Assembly (NCBI RefSeq): GCF_029962835.1
Contig: NC_080577.1
Coordinates: 5,332,001 to 5,396,000 of the forward strand
Length of the DNA stretch: 64,000 bases
Direction of reading: 5' to 3'
DNA from: Magnolia sinica
Lineage: Eukaryota; Streptophyta; Magnoliopsida; Magnoliales; Magnoliaceae
In this document: piece after piece, positions 11,340-24,816 of the stretch
Layout: every line of letters begins with the position of its first letter
Position numbering within the stretch: position 1 is the stretch's first letter
Translations under genes and position numbers: made by a program
The notes under the pieces: generated by a model
What the model saw: the letters and a program-made list of their open reading frames with translations, nothing else
Database searches by the model: none
What the model was told of the DNA's origin: nothing

Positions 11340-14330
11340 TTTACATGACTAAGCCCACCTAAATGAAAGGATTACATCACCCACACTAACCAACGTCACC
11401 CAATTTTATCCACTTTGAAGATGGTGGACCTTAACCAAACTAGAATAAACCACCGTTTTAACCGGGTCCAAAATGGCAGACCGAATCGAACCCAATTTCT
11501 AAACGGACTTGAGAAATTGGACCCGGACCTGGTTAAATTGAGTTGGGTCCATCAGATACGTGCGGGTCCAGGTACCCGCTAACACTCCCTACTTGTGGGT
11601 TTTCTTTCCATCTGTTTTAGATTGTGTACTTTTGATTTATTTTTAATTTTTTAACCCCATTTTCTATCTTCTTTTGAGCAAAAAGTAATATATTAAAGTG
11701 AAGGTTTGGCAAAACCCCACAAGCCTAAGGCAGCCTTTCTAGGTAGACTACAACATATGCCATCTGGCACACATGGCGATATCCAAGCTGCTAATAAGTG
11801 GGCCCCATTAGGTAGATTTCCTGGCCAGAAATTCAGGTTCTTTCCACTCATCAGGTCGGCCACAGGCTACAAAACAAGACAGCTAAGAAAATGCTTCTTT
11901 TCACCTCAGAATTTACTTGGCTATAATTTTTTAAGCCCATTAGTCTCTTACGTTCTGGCCCACTTTATGAGTGGACTATCCTGATTTTGGGCCTTAGCAT
12001 CTGTACAGCCTGCTGAGTAGCTGGGGTCATGTACCCATGTCTCACACGTGGAAGCATTCACACGTGTGGTTTTAGATAGCCTTACGTTTGCAGCTCTTAG
12101 TTGTGCCGTGTCAATCTTTTCTTCTGTACCCACCCACTGAAAACCTTAACCGTAGTTTAAAGGGTTTCATTAACTTGCAGCTCCAGGGTTAGAGCTTATG
12201 TTGAGAACCACTTCAACCCTTCCAACTAAAACCCATTTCAGTATTTTACTAAAATTTTTTTGTCGAGGGTTTCAATAGAGCATGCTGGATGGGCACTTGT
12301 CATGTACTCATTTTTTCAGTGATTTCACTAACATGTTGTTTGGCTCAAAATTTAGTTGTTGGTATTTATATGTGATGCCAAGCATGCCATATTCTGATAT
12401 GGTTGGATTCGAACTAAATGCCTTCAGCCTTAAGAGTCGAGATAGACCAAGAGATTGAAAACATTGTAGTTTAGTTGTCTATTTAGCCACCTATAATCAA
12501 TACTAGTAAGAGGAATGTTCGTATAACAAGTTTTTTTTTGTTTTTTTAACATTTCAGCTAAAATTACTTTTTCTTATCGTAATAACAAAAATTTAATCAA
12601 TCAACACGGCATGAGAGAAAACAAAGTAAAGAAGAATATGCATTTATAAATGTTTGCAAAAGTAAGAGAAAATCATCACCAATCCAGTGACTATGATATA
12701 GATGGATGAATTGAATTACACTGTCCCAAGTTGAAGTCGGTTTAGCATAGCATTGTAGACGGATTGAATTACACTAAGAGCTAAGTTAGAAACTAAACTC
12801 TTCAATCTTAATAAGAAAAAGTGTTGCAATGTGAGGCCAGGTTGGGCTGGCAAGGGTTCGGAACTCTTCAATCTTCCTCATATTTATAAAAATTATAGTC
12901 AATTATTGGAAAGAGATCTTCATAGCCATTCCTCATGTTTGTTGATTTATAAATAAATATTCAGACCTATAGATAGTAATAGCCTATCACTCAACTCCAT
13001 GTGCATCAATTCTTCATCATGGGTTAGCCATTGGTCATGCGCATGTCTTCGGCCCACTACGTTAGTGAAAGTTCTTCATAAGTCGTCACGTGTAGATAAT
13101 CTTTATTCTTTCTTCCATTTGAATGTGTTATGCACACCATAAAAAATGGCTAACTTGATATTATTGTTATGTTACTTCATTGCTTTTTGAGCAGTTTTTG
13201 CCGTAAGGGATTCATCTGCATGATACTATGGTCCATCGGCCAAATCTATCATTACCCATAACCGTTTCTTACCCATTATTGGTCATGAGTCCGCTAATGT
13301 AAGTGACTTTGTCATGTGAGCAAAATATGCGACATGCGTCCCATAACAATGGCCACTTAAATTTTTTTCTTTTTGGTTAATAATTATTTTTTGAATCCTG
13401 AACACATTTAACTGTTAAAGTAGCCGAAGAGAATTTCAATTTGTATATTATTGAGATATCACTGTCATATAGCATTATCTGCATTGCTAGATCTAACACG
13501 ATCAAATTCGAACATAAGTACACACCGTGGGTACAAATGCTTATGTTAAGAGCTGCTTCCACTCCAAATATAAGCCATTTCAGAATAAATGTTTGGTTGA
13601 ATACATCCTAACATGTTTCAATGTGATACAATATTTGGACTATAGCCTTTAAGCCCGGATCATCCTCATGTTATCTAAACCCTTTATAGGAAGAGCCAGC
13701 TCAACTTCAACGGTGGATAGATAACAAATAAAATCTTTAAATTAGATCATTTTAATATTTAAATTTTATATTTTTTGGCTTTGAAAATGATCAGTCATCG
13801 TAAACACTGCATAATCAAACAGTTGAAATATTTAACCTGGTATATTTCTGGAGCACCCCCAATGGAAGGGTCACATAAATGGTTTGAGTCAGCTCACACT
13901 GAGAATCACTTCATCCCTTCCAATTTGTAATCACTTGAAGATAGAGAAATGCCAATTATTCCTCTTCTTTTACACTGGCCATTCGATCTTCAAACGCGAC
14001 AACCATTACTAGAAAAATCAAAGGCAGAAGCAAACATGGGAAGAATCCATGAATGAATTGAGTGTGAAAGCAATGCGGATTACGGTGAATCATTAGTAGG
14101 AGCACTAGAAGAAGTGGCATTAGACTTTTGAACTACAACATTTGTATTATTAAATCATAGATTAGCAACAGAGTTTAAACTAAACGGCCCATAGGAGACA
14201 AAATGTTGGTAATGATGATAGCTGCTGGAACAGAGAATTCGGGCAGTCCGATTGTATCATGATGAACCTGTTAAGCCTACGTTGCCAGCACGACGATATG
14301 TTGTCGGCAAAGGTTATTACAAAGTGTGTG
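11340..14330. other. Intergenic, copy A
   Basis: No gene supported. 11460-11580 has GGGTCC/GGACCC-rich words like those of the hAT-like arms, without recognised ends. The rest is AT-rich unique-looking DNA that is nearly the same in copy B (41900-44890). Confidence 0.5.
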
Positions 14331-14347
14331 TGTGTGTGTGTGTGTGT

Positions 14348-14899
14348 GGAAAAGGTTCTATGCAGTCGAGCTCATGGGAAGTTCCCATGAGGTCGAGATG
14401 TATGGGCGCCACCATGATGCATGTTGAACATTTACCCCATCAGGCAGATGCACCATTCTATGGTGAGCCATGGGCTTAAAAATCAAGTCAAGTCAATTCA
14501 TGACTTGGTGGGGCCACACCACGTAAAACAGTTGAGAGGGGTTACCCTCCATTAAAACATTCATAATCATTTGTTGGGCCCACCGAGATGTAGTTCACAA
14601 ATCCAGCCCAACCATTATGTGTGTCCCACTTGGATGAGGAGTCAGACTAAGTTTCAGATGCATCCAAATTTCAGGTGGGCCCAATCAAGTGCTTTAATAT
14701 GTTTGAGGCATGTCTTCACATGATTTTAGATGGTATGGCCCACCTAAGTCCCGTATAGGGCTGATTTTTTGATATCCTATAATTTAAAGGGGACCCATCA
14801 AATGCACAGTGTTGATAGTTGACACGCATCATGGTGGGGCCCACACAGATCGACCTCATGGGAAGTTCCCATGAGCTCAACTGCATAGAACCTTTTCCC
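14348..14899. mobile_element. MITE-like element with a palindrome in its ends, set in a (TG)n tract, copy A
   Basis: About 550 bp with terminal inverted repeats of about 75 bp. The left end reads AAAAGGTTCTATGCAGTCGA and the right end is its inverse (ACTGCATAGAACCTTTT). Each end contains the perfect palindrome CTCATGGGAAGTTCCCATGA(G). The element is bracketed by TG runs (14324-14348 and 14903-14928), as if it had landed inside a microsatellite. It has no coding capacity. The partner in copy B is 44902-45471, and the first bases there are altered. Confidence 0.75.
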
Positions 14900-14929
14900 A
14901 TATGTGTGTGTGTGTATGTGTGTGTGTGA

Positions 14930-15640
14930 ACAATTGCATATTGGGAGACAAATTCTAATTCCTCTTCAACGTTTGTGTGGACCCCACCATGATGCGTGCA
15001 TGACATCCACTCCCTCCATCATCTGCATCCCACTGATGTCCAATGCGCCACACCATTATAAAACCATGCCTAAAACCGTTTGAAATCACATGGTGTAACC
15101 CCCCCCCCCAGTCTGGATTGGTGTTAATAGTGGGTCCCTGTCCCAACTGTTCGATGCATCTGGCCGCGTGATCTTCCTGTGTATTGGATTGGCCTGATTT
15201 TTGTGTCGAGATGAACTTGACGGACCACACCTTATGAACAGAGTGAATGTGCTCCTTACCCTACAAACAACATTGTAGTATAAGCTCGGTTAATAGTTGA
15301 ATGAGGACCGTCCTCATGGGGTTTGGTTCTTCCTTTGCAAGGAGCTTGTACAACCAAATTATTCAACTACATGTGTGGGGTCCATGGTGTTGTGTATTCC
15401 ATCCAACCTGCACATCAAGTGATCCTAACCATGACAATGCAATAGGTCAAAAACCAAGCGTACACCATAAAGGGGAAAAAAACAATAGACTACCTAAAAA
15501 TCTCCAAATTCATAATGTGGTCCACGGGATAGTTGGATCGACCTCATAATTGGGGTGTCCCACTCTCATGGTACTAAGACTCTGCTGGACAGTTAGATGT
15601 CATAAATATATTATGGCTATGAAAGAAGGATCTCTCTTTG
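14930..15640. other. Intergenic, copy A
   Basis: Repeat-derived DNA with GGGCCCACC and GTGGACCACACC words and a poly-C run near 15101-15110. No gene seen. Copy B (45500-46360) carries an extra 81-bp tandem repeat here. Confidence 0.45.
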
Positions 15641-16105
15641 ATCCAGGGCAAGTTGTCGTTTACCCTAGGCCCATTTTGATATATGTAATCTATATCCACA
15701 CGATCTAGCCATTTTTCCAGACCATTCTAGGACATGAGCCCAGAAATGAAGCAGAAGCAATTCTCAGGTGGACCACACCATAGGAATTAGTGGTGATTGA
15801 CCATTAGTGGGCCACAAAAGTTTTGGATCAAGTTGATATTTTATTCACTTCATATCCAAGTTTATATGACCTTTATAAACCGGTTGGAAGGCAAATAAGT
15901 ATTAGGGAAACATTACAATGGGCGTATGAAGTTTTAATGGTAGGACATTCAATCACAATTGTTTCTTATAATATGGCCCACATGAGACTTGGATCTTCTT
16001 CATTTTTAAGTTCATGCTCTAAAATGATTTAGAAAAATGGATGGACAACATAGATATAAAATAAATACATCAAGGTGGGCCCTATGATAACAGCCAAGCT
16101 ATTTG
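15640..16105. mobile_element. Fold-back element, copy A
   Basis: The left arm starts near TAGGCCCATTTTGATATATG, followed by TATATCCACACGATCTAGCC and CAGGTGGACCACACCA. The right arm is its inverse, with ATGGCCCACATGAGACTTGG, ATGGATGGACAACATAGATA and CATCAAGGTGGGCCCTA. The arms are about 180 bp around a central AAAGTTTTGGATCAAGTTGA to GGTTGGAAGGCAAATAAG part. The partner in copy B is about 46360-46800. Confidence 0.7.
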
Positions 16106-16179
16106 GGTGAGACCGGGCCGCACCAATCCGCTCCCGGTTAAATGAACTGCACGTCTAAGCTAAGCCAAGCCAAACTAAG

Positions 16180-16723
16180 TAGGGCTGAAAGCAGATTGGG
16201 ATGAGTTGGTGCTCAACCCTAGCGCAACCCAATGCTTCCATACCTCAACCTTAACCTAACTTTAGGTTAGAAATTCTCAACTCAAGCCCAACCCAAGTGG
16301 GCAAGGTTGTGGATACATGTTTATATTTTCATTATTACATTAGTTTATTATATTTCAATAAACATCTTATTTTTAATATCTATGATTTTATTAATTATAT
16401 ATATAGTTATTACTTGTAAAGAATTTTATTTTTCCTAAACAAACAAGTTAAAACAAAGGACAACTGACGTATCTTGTTAGCTTGAGCTATCAGAAATGAT
16501 GTGGACCAAAGACTCAGTTGCAGTGAAATTTCCTGCACCTTCAACACAAGCTATCCACACTCAATTATAATTTATGAATAACTTATATATTGATCAGGTC
16601 CAAGTTAGATCGGGCAACCCGATACCTCACTCTAAGATTGACCCAAGTTTTATCGATGCATTCCAACCGAGCCCAACACAATGTCAGGTCAGCTGGGTTG
16701 AACCCGCCCTACTTTCAGCCCTA
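16180..16723. mobile_element. Non-autonomous hAT-like element, copy A
   Basis: The ends are inverted: TAGGGCTGAAAGCAGATTGG at the left, and TAGGGCTGAAAGTAGGGCGG read inward from the right. The flanking 8 bp are AAACTAAG and AAGCCAAG (6 of 8 match). In copy B (46887-47431) they are AAGCTGAG and AAGCCAAG, so an original duplication close to AAGCYAAG is likely. The arms are rich in CAACCC/GGGTTG words and the middle is AT-rich. No transposase. Confidence 0.7.
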
Positions 16724-16731
16724 AAGCCAAG

Positions 16732-18285
16732 CCAAGCCAATCTAAGCATCTCAGTCACAAAAGACAGCTACTTTGGGAGTGGAAAAAAATGGACGTTACA
16801 AGGTGGATAAACGCGCACCCAGCGTCAGTCAACCTCTCTACATGACTACTCTTGTGGTGCGCTCTATTCCTTTCTATACTGACCCACCCGATTTAAGTTA
16901 TACCTTCCGATAGGTTTTTATTTTGAACAAATGGGTCCCATTCTTCAGTGATCGTCCAAACCATCGGCCCAAACCTTGGTTGCCTCATGGTCCAAAAATT
17001 TCTCAGATCGGAAAATTTGATCCGTTGAATAATTGGCCCTTATACCGTTGAATATGGACCGTTGGTATATGCTCTTTCTTAACTGAATATTTGCTGGCCT
17101 GACATTGAAAATTCAGGACGTTCCAGTTTTGGAGACTTTTAGCCGATAAGCCACATCCACTGTAGGGCCCATTAGATCGACAGTTAGGATGACTGGATCA
17201 CGGACCCCACATGTGCGATCTCAAAACACTTGTACGTATATGCATCTGATTGTACTGTACCTGTCTATTATCATAATTATCACTTTTCTTTTTCTTTCTC
17301 TTGTTTTTCTTTTTGAACGCTAGGGAGAGATTGAGTTGTGAAAGGCTCAGATGAGGAATGGAAAGAAAAGGACGAAATGCAGGTAAACTGAGTCCCATGC
17401 ATTTTGTAAGTGCACTCACTCGGGTGGAAAAATGAGGCACGTGCGTATGCAAGATCAGAGCAACTCATCAGGCTATCCCCACCGTTTAGATGCTTGGTTC
17501 TAAAAATCAGGTGATGATCATCTGTTGCATCGAAACAAACGAACGGTTGATAGAAAACTAACAAAAGTCTGAATTCTATAAACACGTGGCGCCTGCCTGA
17601 TGATCAGATCCGCTGATTTCTTAGGGACATGCCATGCACGCAGCGGGGTACCTGATGAGTGAATCCCACACATGTGCCTCATTTACACGTGTGAGGTGAG
17701 TAGACTTACAAAGTGCACTCGAGCTAGCCCACTTACAGATTCTGATGAAAAGGACTGGCCCACCACCACTGTTGTCGTAGAATTCAGACCAAGATAAATG
17801 GACGGTGCTCATCACATTACATGTACCACCACCTTCTAAAGTTAGCCAACCACCGAATTATTGTGCTAGCGAGACTTTATTGCCATCCTGATAGAAGAGA
17901 GCATATGCCTCAATACCACCTTTTGATGATGTCACATAAGGATTTGTAACCATCAAAGAAACGAGAGCCGTTGAAATTGCCCCTTCTTTTCAATATGTCC
18001 AGGAACGGTGGGATGTTGGTATACACAGGTACACTGTATGCGAACTAAAACTTGTCCTTTCTTCAATTAAAAAATCTGGTCAATGACACGGTGCGAATTC
18101 TTCGTATCTTATTGTGGTGTGAGAAATTGACCACTGTAATCTCACCTTTGTAATCTCACCTTTTACCCAGCGTCTTTCCCAGACGCTCGTAAACTTACTT
18201 TCCCAGTCTAAACTTTCACGTACGAACAGACTAAGAAAATAGGAAGCAGATTGGCTAGTGTACCGCACACCAGCTATATAGCTGC
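16732..18285. other. Intergenic, copy A
   Basis: No supported gene. Reading frames at 17280-17585 and 17621-17815 (minus) lack known motifs. The copy B version of the first differs in length through a pyrimidine-rich repeat. Contains CACGTG-type words near 17583, 17690 and 17428. Confidence 0.45.
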
Positions 18286-18289
18286 TGTA

Positions 18290-18512
18290 GGTACGTGTCG
18301 TGCGAAGACGAGCACTAACGCTCCTCGAACGAATGGTTCAAAGGAGATCAAAGTTACATGGGCCTTATAGTGATGTATTTATTATATCTACACCGTTCAT
18401 CTATTTTTAGAAATCATTTTAGAGCATTATTAAAAAAAAAAAAAAACGAATCATATCCAAAGATCATCTGTACCACACCACAAACAGCTGTGGAGATAAT
18501 GATTTTCACCAT
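18290..18512. mobile_element. Left arm of a fold-back element cut at the duplication edge
   Basis: Starts TACGTGTCGTGCGAAGACGA and follows the 10230 unit closely. In copy B the same element is complete (about 48990-49495) with a right arm ending GGATATAACACATACC. In copy A it stops at 18512, where Gypsy sequence begins. Confidence 0.65.
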
Positions 18513-20715
18513 CGAGGGGATCCCCATGTAGATTTTCGTGGGTTTAACATCCCGACCCATTCTTGAAGGGATCGATCCGTTAAGTTAGCCTCTGCTTGTG
18601 AGAGGTAACTTCTTCCGTTCATAGATTGCACTTGTAAAAAAGGAGAAACTTTTATTAGAAGCCACAAAAGGCTAGTAGCTCTAGGCAGTACATTCATTGA
18701 GGGTCGTCAATGGCTGGTAGATTCTCGCTAATAGTATATCTTCAAGTGCTCAAAGTTTCAGAGATGGGGGAGTGGACGTCTCTCGAGGTCTTCCAAGTGA
18801 TAGGAGCCTGGCTGGGTTGATCTGATCACACGATAGGGCCCTTCCCAGTTGGGCCCTAGTGTCCTAGCCCTCGGTTCTGTCGTATTTTGAAAGATGCAAT
18901 GAAAGACCAAGTCCCGTAGCTAGAACCGCCTTGTCTTAACCCTTGAGTTATAAAATCGTGCCACTTGGTGATGTGTAGCAGCGACTCGGAGTCGGGCGAT
19001 ATCTCTGGCTTCTTCGAGCAAGTCAAGGCTTGCTGTGATATACTCTGCATTCTGATCTTCCTGATAGTTTCTGACTTGAGCTGTCAGGAGGCCGATCTCG
19101 ACTCGGACGATCACCTTCGAGCCGTAGGATAGCGAAAAGGGGGTCTCCATAGTAGATGACTGGGTCGTGGTCCGATATGCTCATAGGATAAATGGGAGCT
19201 CCTCGGCCTAGTTGCCCTTCACTTTTTCTAACTTTGTTTCAGGTGGTACTTGATGACCTTGTTTATAACTTCCACCTGCCCATTGGACTGCGGATGCCGA
19301 GGCGAGGAATAAGCGTTCGAGATGCTGAGCCCCCAGTACATGCCCTTGAACTTGTCATTGTCAAACTGCTTGCTGTTATCAGAAACGATGGTACGCGGGA
19401 TTCCAAATCGATAAATGATTTCTTCTAGACAAAGTCAACCACTTTTTGTTCAGTTATCTTAGCCACAGGCCTTGGCCCATTTGGTGAAGTAATCGACCAC
19501 AACAATAGCAAACTTCACTTGTCCTTTCCCTGTGAGCAGAGGTCCAATGATGTCGATCCCCCATTGAGTAAACGGCTACGGCCCACTCATAGGGGTCATT
19601 TCTTCCGTCGGTTACCTCAGTATTGCTCCAAACCTCTGACATTTGTCGCACCTTGGACATAATCTTTGGTATGTTGCCCCAGCATTTTTCAGGCCAAAAG
19701 GCATGACCCAGTAACAGTAGAGCCCTTTGTCGGTGACAAAGGTAATCTTTTGCCTGTCTGGGGGATGCATCGGGATATGATTATACCTAAATTAGGCATC
19801 CAGGAAGGAGAGGTGTTCGTGACTAGCCGTGCTGTCGACCAGTCGATCGATTCGAGGTAAGGGAAAACTATCTTTAGGGCAAGCTTTATTTAGATCCGAG
19901 TAGTCGACACAGACCGCCACTTTCCGCTTGCTTTCTTCACCGGGACCACGTTGGCGATCCAGTCTGGATAATGTATTTCCTCGATAAAGCCGACGCTGAG
20001 GAGGTTGGAAACTTCATCGGCTATGGCTGTGTATCTTTCGGCATCGAATGCTCTCCTCTTCTGTTTCACCAGTTTATGATCCGTATCCACGTTCAACCTG
20101 TGGACCATGACATCGGGAAAAATGTCAGGCATATCCCCGTGCGACCACCGAAAACGTCCTTATGCTGTTATAAGAAAGTTAACATTTGAAACCTCTACTC
20201 AGAATTCAGCGAAGATCCGAGCTAAACAATTTTACTCGGGTCGGCTTCCTCGAGTGGGTCAATCTTTTAGTCCTCGGGGGGTTCTTCTATAGAATCGAGA
20301 GTGTTGATGGTGAGGGCCTACTTTACCGACCATTTTTTTATAGCTATCGCATAGCATCTCCGGACTTCTCGCTGATCCCCTCGGAGGTATCCGACCCATC
20401 CTTCGGCGGGGAACTTCATAATCAAATGGTATGTGGACAAGACCGCCCTTATTGCATTAAGGGAATGTCGGCCCAGTGCACTGACGGCACATTGACGACA
20501 AGAAAGTCTGCAAGAAGTGTAGCTTGGTGCTATCCTTCGCCGGCTGTCACGGGAAGAGTAATGGCTCCCTAGGAGATCACCCTATCTTCGACAAAGCCAT
20601 GTAGGGGGTTTTCACTGGTCAGAGTTGTGACCTGTTAATACTCATACTCTCGAATGCCTCGGAGTAAATGACATCGACTGAGCTTCCCGTGTTGACAAGG
20701 ATGCGGAAGACCTTG

Positions 20716-22951
20716 TGTTCACTCCCCAAGTATAGGGTTGTGATGTAGTAATAAACTCGGTGAGACCGAGGTCGAATCCCAAGGGACAGAAACCTATACG
20801 TACTTTGAACCAAGTAGAAATAGAACTAGACCAAGATGAAATCTAAATTGATTGAATTTGAGGAATAATAACAAAATACTAATCTAAAACTTAAAGAATT
20901 CAAGGAAAGGAAACTAGGGATTCAGAGGATCCACTTGTAGAGATCAGGGAGATCTTATGCTTGTTTCAAGAACTCAATTGAACTTAGAGTCCCATCCTCA
21001 TGAAAATCAAGACTGAATTTCCTTTGATATAGTTTTTAAGAGATGAAAGATATATGAATTAGAATGGATTCCATTACCAAACCATGCCTAGGAGACAAAG
21101 TAAACAACAGAATTAAACGAATTAACAATCAATCAGATGATTATGAAGGTTAGGAAGGGTACCGACATCCAACCATGCCCAAGAGACGATGGCGAACAAC
21201 AGGGCTTCCTAACGTCATAATCAAAATAAGAAAAAAGAAATACTCAAAGCCATCACAGACCCATTGTAATTTCAGTCACAACAGACCATTAAAAACTAAA
21301 AATATTCCCATAATAAAATTAAATCAAAATTCCTTCAATCTAAATAAAATGCACACGCATAAATTCTCTCATCACGATACAAGCTTCACCTCTTAGCCCT
21401 AGCTAAGAGGATTAGCCTGACATAGTCATGCTAACATATCTGCAAAGGAAAGACATAAATACATGAAGAAAGAAGAAAAGGAAGAAAGAATCCGAGCCCG
21501 AGCCATCCACCCTTCTCTCTCTCTCTCTTGCTCTCTCATGTCCAAACTTCCCAACTCCTCTAATGCCCTGGCTTCTGTGGTCGGCTAGGCTTTATAAGGT
21601 GCAGCGCACCTTCCAAAACGCTCTACGCACTGTGTTTCTTTTGCTCAGCAATTTCCCTAAAGGAACTTGTGCCCAAACTGAAATCCATACTTGTGCCGAC
21701 TAAATCTACTAATCAACTTTCTTGGGAGTGGTCAGTCCCCTCCCTGCTCAAGGTTGAACGGCCTTGATCGGCCTGAATCTCCATTTATGACCCATCTTAC
21801 AACGTGGAGTTAAATCTGCCCCAGCCCCTGTCGACCCATCTTATGGGTGAAGATACAACCTGCTCGACGGTGGAAAGCCTGGGGATCTGATCGAAATCAT
21901 CCCAGTAGCATGATGGACGGTCTAGATTGCTAATCCGATCACCACCAAGATCGAATAATGCCCCACCGACGTCAGTTTTCACGGACGCATAGGCTTGCAC
22001 AATTTCTTGCATTGTGTTGATGGTGGGGCCCACTTCAGCTGACTTTTAGGCAATCCACACCGGCCACCAGATTCATCTCGAAATTTCAGTTAGAAATATG
22101 TGTTTTTGGCCTTCTGTTGATGAGGACCACAGGATTTTCTTCAAACCATCAATCTTCTGTTTGGAGAGTTGAATTTTCTCCTTCTGCGTTTCTTTTGGGT
22201 TTTCCTCCTATTCTTGGCTCAGACGACCCATTGGGATTCGATGGACGGCTCAGATTAAGCTTATAGGTCCGCATGGTGGCCCACAGGGATCATGCAATCC
22301 TCTGTTCTCCGTTCGCAGCAACAGACATGGGATCGGGTGAAAATTTCGGTCAAACGTAGTTTGACTGCTTTGTTAACTCGGTGCAATGTGAGTGCACCGA
22401 CAGTTTGCACTCTCACTCACGTGAACTGGGTCCCACCTTGATGTTTTCGTGAAATCCGCTCTGTCCATCCATTCTGTCATATCATTTAAACCGTCAAGAC
22501 TAACTTTGAAGCATATCCAGATAACAGGTGGGCCCCATATTACTGTCTTGGTGGCTGATCTGTCAGTTAGGCCACTTTCACAGTGATCCAGGAGCTGAAA
22601 TTCGACGTGTACGGTTCATTCATGGTCCTTAGGCCACGTATGGAGTTTCAAGCCGATCAGATGGTGGGAACCCTATGATCTTGCATTCTGGACGTCTTTT
22701 AGGCCTGTTTAAGATGAGTGGCTAGAATTTCTCTGATCTCTAGCATGTAAATCCTCGATCTTAGTCCTATGGAGCCCCGTCCAATGCCTTAGTGATGCCT
22801 GAGCATTAAATCCATGCTTTTAACATTCTTTCCAGTCCACGCTCCTAGATTCACCTTGCATCACAAACATGATTAAAATAAACCGTTAAGCGGTGTGTTG
22901 GTAAATCTATGTAGTAATTGGGGTCTAGTATGCAATATTTGACCCTCAAAA
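20716..22951 (-). mobile_element. Solo-LTR-like element (fossil) nested in the Gypsy element
   Basis: 2236 bp, ends TGTTCACTCCCC on the + strand and GACCCTCAAAA at the right, flanked by a perfect 5-bp duplication CCTTG (20711-20715 and 22952-22956). It is the same family as 35560-37629 and inverted relative to it. It has no gag or pol. A hairpin CCTCTTAGC..GCTAAGAGG (21391-21412) and a CTCGGTGAGACCGAG hairpin near its left end occur in both copies. Two independent insertions without internal genes point to a solo LTR of a long-LTR family, or to a small non-autonomous element. Confidence 0.8.
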
Positions 22952-24816
22952 CCTTGTGGTTAGCTATGGTCATAGCCACCACAAGAGCATCATCGTGCGG
23001 ATGCTGGATTCTACACGCATCATTTTCTATGAAAGTCAAGCTGCAGGGGCTGAGACGGAGCTCTTTCCTTGGCCTTTCGGTTAAATAGACATAGTGTTCA
23101 GGGTCTAAACTCTGAAGGTGGGATTTACGAGCCCTATTCAAATCGCCTCCACTAGATGAACCACCATAAATGGTTCGAATTTCAGCAGGTTCTTCTACGG
23201 TTTTGCTCAGTCGTTCTTCTTTCCTACCCAACTTCTTCTCCTTAATGTATTGGCACAAGTGACCATTATGGATAAGGGTCTCGATTTCATCTTTGAGGTC
23301 TACACAGTCGCTCGTGTTGTGGCCATAATCACGGTGGAACCGACAGTACTTGCTCTTATCCCGATTCTCAGCGTTGGTCTTCATGCAGACCGGCCAGTTC
23401 AAGAGTCTCTGACCCCTAATATCTAACAAGATCTGCTCCGCGGAGGTGTTGAGAGGGGTGTAAGAACGGAATTTGCCCTCGGGTCTCCTGCTTGGCCAAC
23501 GATCACGAGGGGCTCGGTCGTCGGGCTTTTTGTTGGAGACTGAGGTTCTTCTTTCCTTTACCTTTTTTTAATGACATTTCAGCACCTTGGATGTTCCTGC
23601 GGGTGTTGAAAAATTCCTCGGCATTGGTGTACTTCTGAACCCTGTTGATGAGCTCGGCCAAGGTGGTCAGTGAATTTTTCCCAATTGAGAAGGTGAACTT
23701 TCCTTCTTTGAGGTCGCTGAACATGGCTGAGAGCGCCATCTTATTGTCGTAATCTTCCACTAACAACGCTTGCTCGTTGAAGCGGGCAATGTAATCCCTC
23801 GGTAGTTCTTTGTTCCCCTGTTTGAGGGTGAATAGATGAGTAGTCGACTTCTGACTCTTCTTACCAGAGATGAACTGGATAAGGAACAATCTACTGAGCT
23901 CCGCGAAGGAGCTGATCGATTTTGGTTTAAGTTGTCAATACCAACTTCGAGCAGACCCGGAGAGGGTTATCGAGAAGGCTCGGCATATTATGGCATCCGT
24001 GGCCGACTAGATCTGCATCTATGAATGGTATGATTCGACATGTTCTGAGGGGTCTCCGGATCCAGAGAAATGGATGACAAGGGGCATCATGAACCTCGAC
24101 GGCATCACCTCGTCCATGATTGCTGAGGTGAAAGGAGGCTCAGTCTCTTCCATCATTGTCTGAACTGTAGTTGGGACAGACGCAGATCGCTGGTCCTTTT
24201 GAAACGCCTTAAACTGGTCTCGGAGTTCTTTAAGTTATGCTTCCAAAGGATTTCATTCTCAGCTACTGTCTCTTGGGAGGCACCCATCACCTCGGATGTC
24301 CTACCGCATCTGCTCCTTTCTAGCCGATGACGAAGGTCAGTAGGTGCCAGGGCCGAAGTGGCATACACATAAGACTGTTTCACGTCCAATAGTGGGTTCT
24401 GAGGTTCAGGCGGATCGCTTTTGGGGCACTATTTTGTGCACAGGGTTGGGAGCGCATGCAGACTATGCTTGGGATCCTCTGGCCCGGGAGCTGACTGACT
24501 GCGGTCATACTTCGAGCATCAGGGTGGCTTCCACCAGGTTTAATGGCGGCTGTTGATTTTGTTGCGCCTTCATTCGGCTGATTTCGTCTTTCAACATCTG
24601 GACTTCATTTTGCAATGCCTTGTATTTTCCTCCTCGGCTTCAAGTCCGTTGAGACGATCCTATCGGATCCGAGTTGGTGTGTAGTAACGAAGAGGATTGG
24701 CGTTGCCCGCTGGGTTTGAGTTCCACAACTATCGCCTTTTTCTTTCCTTTCGGTGCCATTTTCGGTAAAACCTTCGAGTTTTTCGTTTTAAATTTCCACC
24801 GACGGCGCCAAAAAAA

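Larger units (their letters stand above)
1..18512 (+). repeat. Segmental duplication, copy A
   Basis: The stretch from the window start to 18512 matches 28231 to about 49196 in the same orientation, base for base apart from scattered substitutions and indels. It begins inside the receptor kinase gene, so the true left end lies outside the window. By eye there are about 14 substitutions in the first 720 bp (about 2%), so the duplication is fairly recent. Homology to copy B stops at 18512, inside a fold-back repeat, where sequence of a Ty3/Gypsy element begins. Confidence 0.95.

Noticed and set aside
14324-14348. (TG)n, (TA)n and (GGT)n tracts as possible regulatory or CRISPR-like arrays
   Set aside because: They are simple microsatellites without spaced unique sequences. 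CRISPR arrays are not expected in plant nuclear DNA.
17280-17585. A 101-residue minus-strand frame, longer in copy B (47910-48317)
   Set aside because: The tail comes from a TTTTCTTTCTCTTG repeat. No motif, no splice structure and no third copy support it.
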